Assembly (NCBI GenBank): GCA_947475225.1
Contig: CANJMQ010000048.1
Coordinates: 1-32,048 of the forward strand
Length of the DNA stretch: 32,048 bases
DNA from: Bradyrhizobiaceae bacterium
GTDB taxonomy: Bacteria; Pseudomonadota; Alphaproteobacteria; Rhizobiales; Aestuariivirgaceae
Direction of reading: 5' to 3'
Shown: piece by piece, positions 21,920 through 31,851 of the stretch
How the letters are laid out: each line of letters opens with the position of its first letter
Position numbering within the stretch: the first letter of the stretch is position 1
The notes under the pieces: generated by a model
The model's database searches: none
Told to the model about the DNA's origin: nothing
Seen by the model: the letters and a program-made list of their open reading frames with translations, nothing else
Program-made: the position numbers and the translations under genes

Positions 21920-24900
21920 ATGCAACAAGACCGCGGGGCAGATGGTCGCTCAACGTTCGAGTACAACTTTCCACTCCCCAAGGAACGAATGGAATTCACT
22001 GGGGAACGCTACGTGACCGGCATGATTGGACCGATTCAGTATGAGCACTATCATCGCTACTTGTTTGCGGCTCCGTTTTGTCGAGATCGATCAGTTCTTG
22101 ATATTGCATGCGGCGAGGGCTACGGATCGCATCTCCTTGCCCAATCGGCCCGACACGTCACGGGAGTTGACATAAATAACGAAGCAATAACTTTCGCGCA
22201 GAAGAACTACAGTACGGAAAATCTCCAATTCATAACGGGCAGTGCAACCGGCATTCCTCTCGCTGACGCCTCCATTGAGGTAGTTGTAAGCTTCGAGACA
22301 ATAGAACACTATTCGGATCACGAACGGTTTCTTGTCGAGGTATCTCGAATTCTGGTCCCTGGGGGTCTCTTCATCATCTCATCACCAAATCGAGATAGCT
22401 ATGGCGGCAAGAATAACAACCCGTTTCACAAAAAGGAACTCAAGCGGGAAGACTTTCGGTCACTTCTACAATCAAAGTTTAGCAATGTTGCTCTCTTTGA
22501 ACAGCGCTCTATGGATGGATCTGCGATTACGGGAGAGCAAGGAAACAAATACGATACTGAAGGTTTCGAAAACTACGCGGATTTAAAGTATCGCAGAACA
22601 AATGGTATACCAGCCCCATATTTCTTTATTGCCATAGCAACAAATGCTGCGTTGCCCACCATATCAAATAGCCTTCTATTCAGTGGGGGCTATTGGTCTT
22701 ATCTTCAGCAACGAATAGATGCACTTGAAGCTCAACTCAACTCAGCGACGCAAGACGTCGCAGCATTAAAAATCGAAAAAGCGGCCGTCGAAGAGTGGCT
22801 CGAGAAGGCGGAAAGTAGAAGTCGGGATCCCTGGATTTTCAAACTTCACATTGGAAACTGGGGGGCACTAAATACTATTGTTTCGAGCTGGAGAGAATGG
22901 AAAGTCAAACGAGCGTTTGACCGAGACTACTATCTCAAACATTATCCTGATGTCGCCAGTGCAGGTGTTGATCCGCTCAAGCATTTTTTAGAAAAAGGGT
23001 GGAGAGAGGGCCGCAACCCTACACCCTATTTTCGTACATCGTTCTACGCGGCAACCTATCCCGAGGTTCAGGAAGCAGGAGCCAACCCCTTTGTGCACTA
23101 TATACTGGAGGGTCGGCAGAAGGGCCTACGTCCAAATGAGGGCGCGCCAGATACTGACCGGAGATTGATTCTAGATCAGGTCACACCGGTTCCGCTTTTC
23201 AATGGTAGGCCACTTACCGAAAAGCCTGCACGTGTATTGGCATTCTATCTCCCACAGTTTCACGCTATCCCCGAGAACAACGCGTGGTGGGGAGAGGGTT
23301 TTACCGAATGGACAAACGTCAAAGCTGCGGTGCCGCAATTTCAGGGACACTATCAGCCGCATGTTCCAGGTGAATTGGGCTACTACAACTTACTCGATGC
23401 GAACGTGCAAGCTCGGCAAATAGAATTGGCAAAGCTGTACGGGATTGAAGGGTTCTGCTTCTATTTCTACTGGTTCGCAGGAAAGCGGCTTTTAGAAAAG
23501 CCTGTTGAAAATTGGCTGAACGACAAGTCTCTCGATCTACCCTTTTGTCTATGCTGGGCCAATGAGAATTGGACGCGAAGATGGGATGGACACGATAGCG
23601 AAATTCTGATCGCTCAAAATCACTCAGCAGAAGATGACATTGAGTTCATCAAGGCAGTGTCACCCTACCTGAGAGATCAGAGGTATGTGAGGGTCGACGG
23701 CAAGCCATTGCTCATCATTTACCGGCCAGGCTTATTGCCAGACATGAAGAAAACTGCGGCCCGCTGGCGACATTGGTGCCGTGGAAACGGGGTGGGTGAG
23801 TTGCATCTCGCCTACACTCAGTCTTTTGAGGAAAGTGACCCCGCGATCTACGGATTGGATGCCGCAATCGAGTTCCCGCCAGTGCGTCCCCAGGTTCCAC
23901 GAATTGATGGAAGAATTCGTCCCTTGGTTCGCGATTTTGGAATGAACCTGTTTGATTGGCGGGGATTTAAGGAGCGCAGCGATAACTACCAGGACCCCGG
24001 CTATGTACTCTATCGCGGTGTTTGCACAAACTGGGACAACACAGCGAGGAGGAAGGGCGCAGGCACAGCTTACAAGAACAGTTCTCCGACGCTCTTTAAG
24101 AAGTGGTTGATCAATGCACTCACAGATACCACAAAGCGCTTCAGTCGAAAATCCGAACGTTTGCTATTTATAAATGCGTGGAACGAGTGGGCAGAGGGTG
24201 CTCATCTAGAGCCCGATGAGCGCTACGGATATGCTTGGCTGCAGGCTACGCGCGATGCACTTCAAGTGGTGGCCAGCGAGAATACGTCAAGGAGAGTGAT
24301 CATTGTATCACATGACGCACACCCGCATGGCGCACAGTACTTAGCTCTACATCTCGCTCAAACAATCAAAGGACTTGGAATTGGTGTTGACTTGCTCTTG
24401 CTCGGAGGGGGCGTCTTGGTATCCCGTTTCGCGGAATACTCAACAGTCCACACGATAGATGTTCTGTCACTTTCTACGCAGAATGTTGCAAGGCTTCTCT
24501 CATCCCTAGTAGCCAACGGAGCCTCTTTGGCTCTTATCAACACGGCTGTTTCCGGAAGCCTCGTCCCCGCATTACATGAGGCCGGACTCCGCACGGTCGC
24601 ACTCGTTCATGAACTTCCTGGTGTTCTTCAGAGCTATGCCTTGCATGAACCATCTCGCTACATTGCAGACTTTTGCGATAAAGTCGTCTTTGCAGCGCCA
24701 CAGATCAGGAATGGTTTCGAGCGCTTTATAGGTCGCGAGCTCCAGCAGTCTATCATCCGGCCTCAAGGACACTACCACCGTGCTAATATCAGCGCTAACG
24801 ATCGTGCGAATGCCCGCATTTCAATCCGGAAGAAACACAACCTTCCATCTACGGCGCAAATTATACTCTCCGTTGGCTACGGGGATCACAGAAAGGGCCT

Positions 24901-26278
24901 CGACCTGTTTGTCGAGACTTGCATTAGAGCATCCCGTCTGAACCTCGACGCGGTTGCAATCTGGGTTGGTCACATCGATCAAAATCTGATGCAGTCAGTT
25001 CAGAAGCGGATTGCAGCGGAGAAACTTGAGGAGCGTTTCATATTTACAGGATTCGTCGAGAAACCTGTCGATTACTATGCTGCTGCTACCATTTATGCTC
25101 TTACGTCCAGAGAAGATCCGTTTCCTTCAGTTGTGCTTGAATCTCTTGAAGCGCAAGTACCGGTGGTCGCGTTTGCTGGCGCTGGTGGGATTGGAGAACT
25201 GCTCTCGAGAGATTGCGGAGTACTCGTGCCTCTCGAGAACTGTGAAGAAATGGCGATTGCAATTCAAGGCATTCTTAGTACTCCGCACGACGCCGAGAGA
25301 TTGGGCCTCAACGGCAAACGAATTGTGGAAAAGGACTTCGACTTTCGAGACTATGTCTTTGATCTGCTCTCATTCGGTGGATCTCCTGTCTCTAAAATCT
25401 CAGTAGTTGTGCCAAACTACAACTATGCCCGCTACTTGCGAGATCGACTAGATTCTATAGTGGCGCAAACGTTTAGCCCGTACGAGATCATTATCCTTGA
25501 CGACGCATCCACTGACGATAGTCTACGGGTAATTGAAGAATTCCAATCGAAATGCCCTATACCTGTAAAGGTTTTTGCAAATACCTCAAATTCCGGAAGT
25601 GTATTTGCGCAATGGAGGACGGGCGTGGGTCTTGCTAGGGGCGAACTAGTATGGATTGCTGAGGCCGATGACTTTTGCGATCCCAGTTTGCTTGAGAAAC
25701 TTGTTCCAGCGTTCAACAGAGCTGACGTGGTTCTCAGCTATTGCCAGTCGAAGCAAATCGATGAGAGAGATCTTATACTAAGCAACGACTACCTTGACTA
25801 CGTCGCGGACATAGATGCATCGCATTGGACCACATCTTTTGTTGAAGATGGGCATTATGAAATATCCAACAGTCTGTACATTAAAAATACGATTCCGAAC
25901 GTGAGTGGGGTGATATTCAGAAAGCGGGATTTATTGGAAGTACTTGTCGAATTTCGAGAGGATATAGACACTTACCGCTTTGCCGGAGATTGGATGACAT
26001 ACCTTCGATTGCTAGAGAGGGGAGCTGTGTCGTTTACGAAAGATTCGCTGAACTTTCATCGCCGACATTCTAGTAGTGTCACCTTGGCAAACCATTCAAT
26101 TGATCTTTTGCGAGAAATTGCCCGGGTGCAAAGCGATACCATTGAACGCTTCGACCTTGGACCAGCGGCCAAATCAAGAGCCGACCAATACATACAAGTG
26201 CTTATGGAGCAATTTGGACTTGGAGCAGATGAGGTTCTAGGACTTGCAGACCACCCAAATATCAACGGCCGAATGTAA
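21920..26278 (+). CDS. four-domain methyltransferase-WbsX-GT4-GT2 polysaccharide protein
   Basis: This 1452-residue protein joins four enzymes. Residues ~40-230 are a class I SAM methyltransferase (VLDIACGEGYGSHLL, FETIEHYSDHERFL, SRILVPGGLFIISSPN). Next come a short coiled coil (~270-305) and two copies of a linker motif (YYLKHYPDVASAGVDPLKHF, FYAATYPEVQEAGANPFVHY). Residues ~435-780 are a WbsX/GH99-like domain (AFYLPQFHAIPENNAWWGEG, FCFYFYWFAGKRLLEKP, CWANENWTRRWDG). Residues ~790-1150 are a GT4 domain (FIFTGFVEKPVDYYAA, TSREDPFPSVVLESLEAQVP). Residues ~1158-1400 are a GT2 domain (ISVVVPNYNYARYLRDRLDS, DDASTDDS, WIAEADDFCDPS). Such modular proteins build and cap or methylate O-antigen or capsule chains; sugars cannot be read. 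AT-rich codons differ sharply from the genes left of 20 kb. It heads the operon. Confidence 0.92.
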   Translation: MQQDRGADGRSTFEYNFPLPKERMEFTGERYVTGMIGPIQYEHYHRYLFAAPFCRDRSVLDIACGEGYGSHLLAQSARHVTGVDINNEAITFAQKNYSTENLQFITGSATGIPLADASIEVVVSFETIEHYSDHERFLVEVSRILVPGGLFIISSPNRDSYGGKNNNPFHKKELKREDFRSLLQSKFSNVALFEQRSMDGSAITGEQGNKYDTEGFENYADLKYRRTNGIPAPYFFIAIATNAALPTISNSLLFSGGYWSYLQQRIDALEAQLNSATQDVAALKIEKAAVEEWLEKAESRSRDPWIFKLHIGNWGALNTIVSSWREWKVKRAFDRDYYLKHYPDVASAGVDPLKHFLEKGWREGRNPTPYFRTSFYAATYPEVQEAGANPFVHYILEGRQKGLRPNEGAPDTDRRLILDQVTPVPLFNGRPLTEKPARVLAFYLPQFHAIPENNAWWGEGFTEWTNVKAAVPQFQGHYQPHVPGELGYYNLLDANVQARQIELAKLYGIEGFCFYFYWFAGKRLLEKPVENWLNDKSLDLPFCLCWANENWTRRWDGHDSEILIAQNHSAEDDIEFIKAVSPYLRDQRYVRVDGKPLLIIYRPGLLPDMKKTAARWRHWCRGNGVGELHLAYTQSFEESDPAIYGLDAAIEFPPVRPQVPRIDGRIRPLVRDFGMNLFDWRGFKERSDNYQDPGYVLYRGVCTNWDNTARRKGAGTAYKNSSPTLFKKWLINALTDTTKRFSRKSERLLFINAWNEWAEGAHLEPDERYGYAWLQATRDALQVVASENTSRRVIIVSHDAHPHGAQYLALHLAQTIKGLGIGVDLLLLGGGVLVSRFAEYSTVHTIDVLSLSTQNVARLLSSLVANGASLALINTAVSGSLVPALHEAGLRTVALVHELPGVLQSYALHEPSRYIADFCDKVVFAAPQIRNGFERFIGRELQQSIIRPQGHYHRANISANDRANARISIRKKHNLPSTAQIILSVGYGDHRKGLDLFVETCIRASRLNLDAVAIWVGHIDQNLMQSVQKRIAAEKLEERFIFTGFVEKPVDYYAAATIYALTSREDPFPSVVLESLEAQVPVVAFAGAGGIGELLSRDCGVLVPLENCEEMAIAIQGILSTPHDAERLGLNGKRIVEKDFDFRDYVFDLLSFGGSPVSKISVVVPNYNYARYLRDRLDSIVAQTFSPYEIIILDDASTDDSLRVIEEFQSKCPIPVKVFANTSNSGSVFAQWRTGVGLARGELVWIAEADDFCDPSLLEKLVPAFNRADVVLSYCQSKQIDERDLILSNDYLDYVADIDASHWTTSFVEDGHYEISNSLYIKNTIPNVSGVIFRKRDLLEVLVEFREDIDTYRFAGDWMTYLRLLERGAVSFTKDSLNFHRRHSSSVTLANHSIDLLREIARVQSDTIERFDLGPAAKSRADQYIQVLMEQFGLGADEVLGLADHPNINGRM

Positions 26279-26290
26279 GAGGTATTGACT

Positions 26291-27409
26291 ATGGGGGTAT
26301 TGATCTGTGATCCGAAGCGTGCGCTGGAATTGCTAGGGGGCGACCTTTATTCAGTGGTCAGGGAGGCAATTGATTCGGGATTGTGGCTCAACGGTCCCAA
26401 AACAGAAGCCTTTTGTAGAGATTTTGCGCTTTATGTTGGTGCCGCGCACTGCATCGGAGTAGCGAATGGTTCAGACGCCCTTGAAATCGCGTTTCGCACA
26501 TTGCTCGCAGAGCGGAAGCCATCAGGGCGAGAAGTTGTCACGGTGGCGAATGCGGGAGGCTATTCCAGCATAGCTGCCTTCTTAGCCGGCTTACAACCCG
26601 TCTATGCCGACATCGAATATACGAGTCAGCTTGCATGCATAGAATCCATTATGAGTTGTGTCAGTCCAGATACTGCATTTGTCGTTGCCACCCACCTCTA
26701 TGGAGGAGCGCTAGATGTACCTGCACTGCGAACTGAACTTGATCGCGCTGGCTATGCCGATGTAGCAATCGTGGAAGACTGTGCTCAGGCGCATGGAGCG
26801 CGCATCGGCTCCCGTCTCGTCGGAAACCTCGGCGACATTGCAACTTTTAGCTTTTATCCAACAAAAAATCTGGGAGCCTTCGGTGACGCTGGCGCAATAG
26901 TGACGAATGATTCCAATCTTTTCGCCACTGCAAGTGCTCTGAAGCAGTATGGTTGGGGTTCAAAGTACAACATTAAAAGTCCCCTGGGGCGAAATTCACG
27001 CATGGACGAGCTACAAGCTGCGATCCTCGCCGTCATGTTGCCCCATCTTGATGAGGCAAACGCAAGGCGTTTAGCCATATTGGAGCGATACGTTGAGGCT
27101 GTACCGAGAGGGACCATCGTCGTACGACCTAAGTCCGATACGGTAGCTCATCTGGCAATTCTCTTGACGCCGCAGCGTGATAGCTTGCGCGGTCACCTAG
27201 CCTCGCGAAATATTGGGACCGACATTCACTATCCCGTTTTGGATATCGACCAAGTCGGCTGGAAGGAGTTGCCTAAACGCGAAGGGCCCGACGGTCTTCC
27301 TGTCGCGAGAAAGAGCCTGTCGCAGTTGCTCACTATTCCATGTTTTCCCAGCATGATGGAGCAGGAAATTGATGAAGTTTGTGAGTCGCTGGCATCCTGG
27401 CGGGACTAA
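26291..27409 (+). CDS. DegT/DnrJ/EryC1/StrS sugar aminotransferase
   Basis: The 372-residue PLP enzyme has the family landmarks GVANGSDALEIAFRTL near 56-71, VEDCAQAHGA at 161-170 with the cofactor-binding aspartate, and the Schiff-base lysine K192 in FYPTKNLGAFGDAGA. Family members aminate keto-sugars on a nucleotide carrier. With the ketoisomerase/acyltransferase fusion two genes on, the likely reaction is 3-amination of dTDP-3-keto-6-deoxyhexose (as FdtB or QdtB). ATG at 26291 is chosen over TTG 26285 because AAGAGG lies eight bases before it. The gap to the preceding stop is only 12 bases, so they share a transcript. Confidence 0.92.
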   Translation: MGVLICDPKRALELLGGDLYSVVREAIDSGLWLNGPKTEAFCRDFALYVGAAHCIGVANGSDALEIAFRTLLAERKPSGREVVTVANAGGYSSIAAFLAGLQPVYADIEYTSQLACIESIMSCVSPDTAFVVATHLYGGALDVPALRTELDRAGYADVAIVEDCAQAHGARIGSRLVGNLGDIATFSFYPTKNLGAFGDAGAIVTNDSNLFATASALKQYGWGSKYNIKSPLGRNSRMDELQAAILAVMLPHLDEANARRLAILERYVEAVPRGTIVVRPKSDTVAHLAILLTPQRDSLRGHLASRNIGTDIHYPVLDIDQVGWKELPKREGPDGLPVARKSLSQLLTIPCFPSMMEQEIDEVCESLASWRD

Positions 27410-27436
27410 GGCATTAGGCTATGGAGTATCACCGCT

Positions 27437-28414
27437 ATGACTGCAGCATGCCCCCGTTCTCTTGTTGTGCCGGTTTATCGCAATGAGGAGAATATAGATG
27501 ATCTGATTGCAGCGTTAAACAGACTCAATCAGGACGTCGGTGGAATGGAGGTAGTTTTCGTTGTAGACGGGTCACCGGATGGTTCGGGTGAGGCTCTGTT
27601 GGCTGGCCGTCGGTTGATGCACTTTTCTGCACAGATTATTTTTCATAGCCGCAATTTTGGCTCCTTCACAGCTATCCGTACAGGGATTGAGTTTTCGCAT
27701 GGTGTGTTGATAGGCGTTATGGCGGCTGACCTCCAAGAACCACCCGAACTTATCCAAAGACTATTCGGTATTCTCGAGGAGGGACAAGCGGACATCGCTT
27801 TCGGACAACGAACGGGGCGACACGATTCTATTCTCAGAGATCTGCTTTCGAACGGTTTCTGGTGGCTATACCGTAAGATGGTCATACCCACTATCCCGAA
27901 AGGTGGCGTGGATATCTTTGCGTGTAACAGGAAGGTCGCCAACTCTGTTATGGAGTTTGCTGAACCGAACAGTTCACTGATTGCTCAATTATTTTGGGTT
28001 GGTTTTAGGCGCTGTTTCGTTCCCTACGAGAGGCGAGCGCGAGTCAAGGGCAAGAGTTCTTGGGGTTTTGCTCGGCGTATGCGCTATATGATGGATAGCA
28101 TTTTCTCTTTCTCCGACCTACCAGTTCTCCTCATTCTATGGCTGGGCTTGTTCGGGTGCATTGCAAGTGCAATCTTTGGTGTATATCTCGTGTTTGCGAG
28201 GTTGACGAATTTTATCACGGTTCCAGGCTATACCGCGCTCGCTGTTCTAATCACTTTCGCAACATCCGGAATACTCTTAGTGCAAGGCATCATCGGCGCG
28301 TACCTTTGGCGCACTTTCGAAAACACAAAGCGACGACCTCTTCGTGTAATCGATTATCGTGTAGAGCATCATTATGCTCTCATACTCGCCAGTGAAGAGA
28401 AGGAACACCAATGA
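27437..28414 (+). CDS. GT2 polyprenyl-phosphate glycosyltransferase, GtrB/DPM1-like
   Basis: The 325-residue protein begins with the GT2 fold: [56 protein letters not shown] and [15 protein letters not shown], whose D-x-D-like site is A-D-L-Q. Two hydrophobic helices follow (about 230-255 and 265-290). This layout is that of GtrB and dolichol-phosphate mannose synthase relatives, which load a sugar on undecaprenyl phosphate. The next membrane genes are GtrA-like and a glucosyltransferase II, completing a Gtr-type set. Its stop overlaps the start of the next gene (ATGA). Confidence 0.92.
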   Translation: MTAACPRSLVVPVYRNEENIDDLIAALNRLNQDVGGMEVVFVVDGSPDGSGEALLAGRRLMHFSAQIIFHSRNFGSFTAIRTGIEFSHGVLIGVMAADLQEPPELIQRLFGILEEGQADIAFGQRTGRHDSILRDLLSNGFWWLYRKMVIPTIPKGGVDIFACNRKVANSVMEFAEPNSSLIAQLFWVGFRRCFVPYERRARVKGKSSWGFARRMRYMMDSIFSFSDLPVLLILWLGLFGCIASAIFGVYLVFARLTNFITVPGYTALAVLITFATSGILLVQGIIGAYLWRTFENTKRRPLRVIDYRVEHHYALILASEEKEHQ

Positions 28415-29388
28415 AATTTATTAAGAAGATTTTTGTTCACGATTATGGGATTTGTGAGAGTCCGCATGTTGGGGAGGGAACCCGCGTTTGGGCGTTCGCC
28501 CACGTTCTCCCCGGAGCCCGCGTCGGCCGCGACTGCAACATTTGTGATCATGTTTTCATTGAGAATGATGTTGAGATAGGTGACGAGGTCACGATCAAAT
28601 GTGGGGTTCAGATCTGGGACGGTTTGCGCATAAAAAACAGAGTTTTTATTGGCCCAAATGTATCTTTCAGTAACGACCTATATCCACGATCACGGCAGCT
28701 TCCGAAAGCCTTTCTGGTGACGACCATTGAGGATGACGTCTCCATTGGCGCCAACGCGACCATCTTGCCAGGTATTCGAATAGCTCGAGGAGCTATGGTG
28801 GGTGCCGGAGCAGTGGTCACACGTGACGTGCCCCCTTATGCTCGCATTGTTGGCAATCCGGCCAAGATCATTGGTTACGAGAATGTCGAAGCAAGTGCAG
28901 TTCCAGTTATCGACCCCCCATCCACGGCCAACGGTTATCATGCGGGAGAGGTAGGCAGCCGCCTCGACCTGAAAGTGGGGGGCTGCTTCCTAGAGCAATT
29001 GCCGCAGTTCTCGGACATGCGTGGCGGCCTCACGCCTCTGGAATTTGAAAGAGGAGTGCCATTTAAGCCAGCACGTATATTCTTGGTTTATGGTGTTTCA
29101 AGTGACCGTGTTCGTGGCGAGCACGCTCATCGCGAATGTGAGCAGTTCCTTGTTGCTGTGGCTGGAGGTGTATCTGCACTCGTTGATAATGGTATCCATC
29201 GCGTAGAGGTAAGGTTGGATAATCGAACTACCGGCCTTTATTTGGCTCCGATGGTTTGGGGAGTACAATACAAATTCACTCCTGATTGTGTTGTTCTTGT
29301 TATCGCTTCGCACCCTTACGACGCTAATGACTACATTCGTGATTACGAAGTCTTCCGACAAGCTGTTGTGAAGAATTTAAGGCCATGA
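28411..29388 (+). CDS. fused sugar N-acyltransferase / dTDP-sugar 3,4-ketoisomerase (WxcM-like)
   Basis: Residues 1-165 are a left-handed beta-helix acyltransferase with hexapeptide turns ([66 protein letters not shown]). Residues ~188-325 are a cupin of the FdtA/QdtA family ([38 protein letters not shown], the HAH motif being catalytic). FdtA-type enzymes turn dTDP-4-keto-6-deoxyglucose into the 3-keto sugar; the acyltransferase later acylates the 3-amino group. With the DegT enzyme the product would be a dTDP-3-acylamino-3,6-dideoxyhexose such as Fuc3NAc or Qui3NAc. WxcM of Xanthomonas has the same fusion (from memory). Start and stop overlap both neighbours (ATGA), showing tight coupling. 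Confidence 0.9.
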   Translation: MKFIKKIFVHDYGICESPHVGEGTRVWAFAHVLPGARVGRDCNICDHVFIENDVEIGDEVTIKCGVQIWDGLRIKNRVFIGPNVSFSNDLYPRSRQLPKAFLVTTIEDDVSIGANATILPGIRIARGAMVGAGAVVTRDVPPYARIVGNPAKIIGYENVEASAVPVIDPPSTANGYHAGEVGSRLDLKVGGCFLEQLPQFSDMRGGLTPLEFERGVPFKPARIFLVYGVSSDRVRGEHAHRECEQFLVAVAGGVSALVDNGIHRVEVRLDNRTTGLYLAPMVWGVQYKFTPDCVVLVIASHPYDANDYIRDYEVFRQAVVKNLRP

Positions 29389-29783
29389 AGCTGGGTTTGT
29401 TTTTTTTGCATGGAACAGCTCTTAGTGCTGACGCTGTTAGATTTGTCGCGGCCGGTATCGTCAACACGATTTTGACCTTGTTGTTATACCAAGTGCTTGT
29501 CTTTAGATGCTCTGCTCAAACTTCGTATCTCTTGGCGTGGCTTATTGGCTTTCTTCTAGTCATATCATTCTATCCAAAAAGAGTTTTTGTCGATGGCCGA
29601 AAAGGCTTTCTCAGCCGCCTAGTATTCGGCGCAACCTATGGGGCGATCCTCCTTCTCGGAATGGTTCTCCTTAGCATCCTAGAATATTTGGGTCTCGGTG
29701 CGCGCTTGCCGATTTTTATCGTCGTTCCAGTGACAACTCTCGCGAACTTTTCGCTTGGCCGACTTATTTTCAGGCCCACCTGA
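29385..29783 (+). CDS. GtrA-like four-helix membrane protein
   Basis: The 132-residue protein has four hydrophobic helices and the GtrA pattern: [20 protein letters not shown] at the start, a second helix ending [19 protein letters not shown], and the final [17 protein letters not shown]. GtrA proteins are thought to flip undecaprenyl-phosphate-linked sugar across the inner membrane, or to help in it. It overlaps the preceding gene by four bases and lies between the GtrB-like and GtrC-like genes of the set. Confidence 0.88.
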   Translation: MKLGLFFLHGTALSADAVRFVAAGIVNTILTLLLYQVLVFRCSAQTSYLLAWLIGFLLVISFYPKRVFVDGRKGFLSRLVFGATYGAILLLGMVLLSILEYLGLGARLPIFIVVPVTTLANFSLGRLIFRPT

Positions 29784-29857
29784 AGCCATTATGTATCATT
29801 GAACCTGATACCAAGACCGCTCGTTTCGCTTGACTTTTTTGGTAGGGGATACTCGCA

Positions 29858-31393
29858 ATGAAAAAAAAGAGGGCCGACGGTCTGTCGAGGTATTCAGCAG
29901 CTGTTCCCTGGTTGTTCCTAATTTTCGTGGGGATGTATTTCTTTGATTTGGCAACGTTCCCTTTTTCCATTGATGAAGAGCAGTCAGCACTACGGACCGA
30001 TCCCTCGATCTGGATTTCGCAAGGCCGCTGGGGTGCCTACATCATTGAACTCCTCATTCTTCCTCAGCCCGCAATCCCTGTCGTACCTCTTGCTCTTTTT
30101 GGATTGAGTTCGGCAATTTCATACTGCCTGATATTGGATGTTCTGGGACGCAATGGAACGCTCAGAGCTTTTGACTATCTCACGTTTTCTATATTCTGTG
30201 CCTATCCAGTTTGGTTTTTTATTGCTGAGTTTTATACCAATATCGGCTCGATTGGAGTTGGCATGTTAGCATCAGCTGGGACGGTCTGGCTGTTTTTGCG
30301 TCAAGACAAGATGTTGCCTATTTCGCATCGAACACTGGCTGGAGTAGCGCTCGGCGCGTTTGCTGTTGGCATATACCAAGGCTTCGTAGCAGTATTGACG
30401 GTATTGCTTTGCGGCGGATTGTTGTTGCAGACAACGCTTGGAGTAGTCTCGCGCCCGTGGCCTCGGGCATTTGCCCTCGCGGCACTATGGGTTTTGATTC
30501 TTGTTTTATATATGGCATTAGATTTGGCGTTTCGTTTGCTTCCACATCCTTCAAATTCATATTTTGAAAGCCTTTGGAAACCCGGGCTGCTGGTAACGGA
30601 CACCATGGCTGTGCTAGTGGAAATTTGGCACCTCGCGTTGAGCGTCTACGGTGGATCAATGAACTTGGGTTTCGCACTTTGGGCTTCACCCGTGGTATTG
30701 GCGCTCGGATTGGCGTCAGCAATCTGGGGAAGACTTAGTCTCGACATGCCATCGGCATCCTTCATCATAGTATCGTTATTTGCCCTGCTAATTCTGCCCT
30801 TTGCGCCGGCTTTGGTTTCTGGCGGCAGCGCTCCTATACGTTCTCTGATTGCGGTCCCAGCAGTGATCTGGGTGTTCGCGATGCTGAGTAGTAATTCCTC
30901 TAGTAGTACCCTCCAGGGAGCATCAATAGTCGCGGTTGTCACCTTGGTTTGGCAGACTTTCGTTTTTGAAAATCGATATCAGGCGGTGGAGTACTTCTCT
31001 TCGCGCCGCGATCTCCAGATCGCCGGATCTCTAGGAGAGAAGGTACTTAGTTTACCAAGTTTCGACCCCCGGAAGACGTACTATCTTGTCGTCTACGGGT
31101 CTTATAATTTTCCATCAAAGGATAGTCTTGAGAAATCTACGACGATCGGTGGTTCATTTTTCGGGTGGGACGGCGGCAATCCTGGCCGCATGTCAGCCTT
31201 CTTAGGTCTCCTCGGATATCCCATTTTCAAGTATCCAATGCCAGAATTTGAGGCTCGCTACCTGCCATTGATTTCTAAGATGCCTGTCTTTCCAAAGCCG
31301 GGATCGGTGGCGCTAGTAGACGATGCCATCTTGCTCCGGTTGTCTGAAGAACCCAATTTTCAGGATTTGTCGGTCCTTGAGGATTTACAATAG
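29858..31393 (+). CDS. membrane glucosyltransferase, Glucos_trans_II (GtrC-like)
   Basis: The 511-residue protein has about ten to eleven hydrophobic helices. An acidic first periplasmic loop, FSIDEEQSALRTDPSIW followed by SQGRWGAYIIELL, fits the glucosyltransferase II family used in O-antigen modification, where the first loop acids are catalytic. The last ~120 residues are a soluble periplasmic tail. With GtrA and GtrB it would transfer a lipid-linked hexose to the growing or finished surface glycan. ATG at 29858 has AGGGG about eight bases before it, and the gap to gtrA is 74 bases. It is the last gene of the AT-rich operon; no clear terminator follows. Confidence 0.85.
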   Translation: MKKKRADGLSRYSAAVPWLFLIFVGMYFFDLATFPFSIDEEQSALRTDPSIWISQGRWGAYIIELLILPQPAIPVVPLALFGLSSAISYCLILDVLGRNGTLRAFDYLTFSIFCAYPVWFFIAEFYTNIGSIGVGMLASAGTVWLFLRQDKMLPISHRTLAGVALGAFAVGIYQGFVAVLTVLLCGGLLLQTTLGVVSRPWPRAFALAALWVLILVLYMALDLAFRLLPHPSNSYFESLWKPGLLVTDTMAVLVEIWHLALSVYGGSMNLGFALWASPVVLALGLASAIWGRLSLDMPSASFIIVSLFALLILPFAPALVSGGSAPIRSLIAVPAVIWVFAMLSSNSSSSTLQGASIVAVVTLVWQTFVFENRYQAVEYFSSRRDLQIAGSLGEKVLSLPSFDPRKTYYLVVYGSYNFPSKDSLEKSTTIGGSFFGWDGGNPGRMSAFLGLLGYPIFKYPMPEFEARYLPLISKMPVFPKPGSVALVDDAILLRLSEEPNFQDLSVLEDLQ

Positions 31394-31539
31394 GATAATT
31401 ATTATAGTTCGTTTGTATTAGTAAAGTACACCAATACATCTATGGGAGGCGTTCCGTCCAGCGAACTCACAACTTGACTGGACCGCCTTCACCAACCACT
31501 TTGGAATTGACCTGACCGGCATTTTCTGAACCAGGCGAA

Positions 31540-31851
31540 TTGAGAGAAGATAGCCTGGAAAGGAGAAAACCTAAGCCGAAGAAGAGTTTGGGAGCCGAGC
31601 AGATTGTCACCAAGCTGCGGCAGGTCGAGGTGCTGCAAAGTCAGGGCAAGAGCATTGCCGCAGCCTGCAAGGATGCGGGTCTGACCGAGCAGAGCTACTA
31701 CCGGTACCGGAGGGAATACGGTGGTTTGAACGTCGAGCAGGCCCGCAAGCTCAAGCAGCTGGAGCTTGAGAACGGTCGGCTCAAGAAGCTGGTGGCCGAT
31801 CTTTCGCTCGAAAAGCAGGTCCTGAAGGATATTGCGGAGGGAAACTTGTAA
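31540..31851 (+). CDS. IS3-family transposase OrfA
   Basis: The 103-residue protein is a full IS3-family OrfA: helix-turn-helix LGAEQIVTKLRQVEVLQSQG and SIAAACKDAGLTEQSYYRYR, then a leucine-zipper-like tail LKQLELENGRLKKLVADLSL. The start is TTG at 31540 in the absence of an ATG. Its sequence differs from the IS3 relic at 20.4 kb, so the two come from different subgroups. It needs OrfB, which is cut short here. Confidence 0.85.
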   Translation: MREDSLERRKPKPKKSLGAEQIVTKLRQVEVLQSQGKSIAAACKDAGLTEQSYYRYRREYGGLNVEQARKLKQLELENGRLKKLVADLSLEKQVLKDIAEGNL

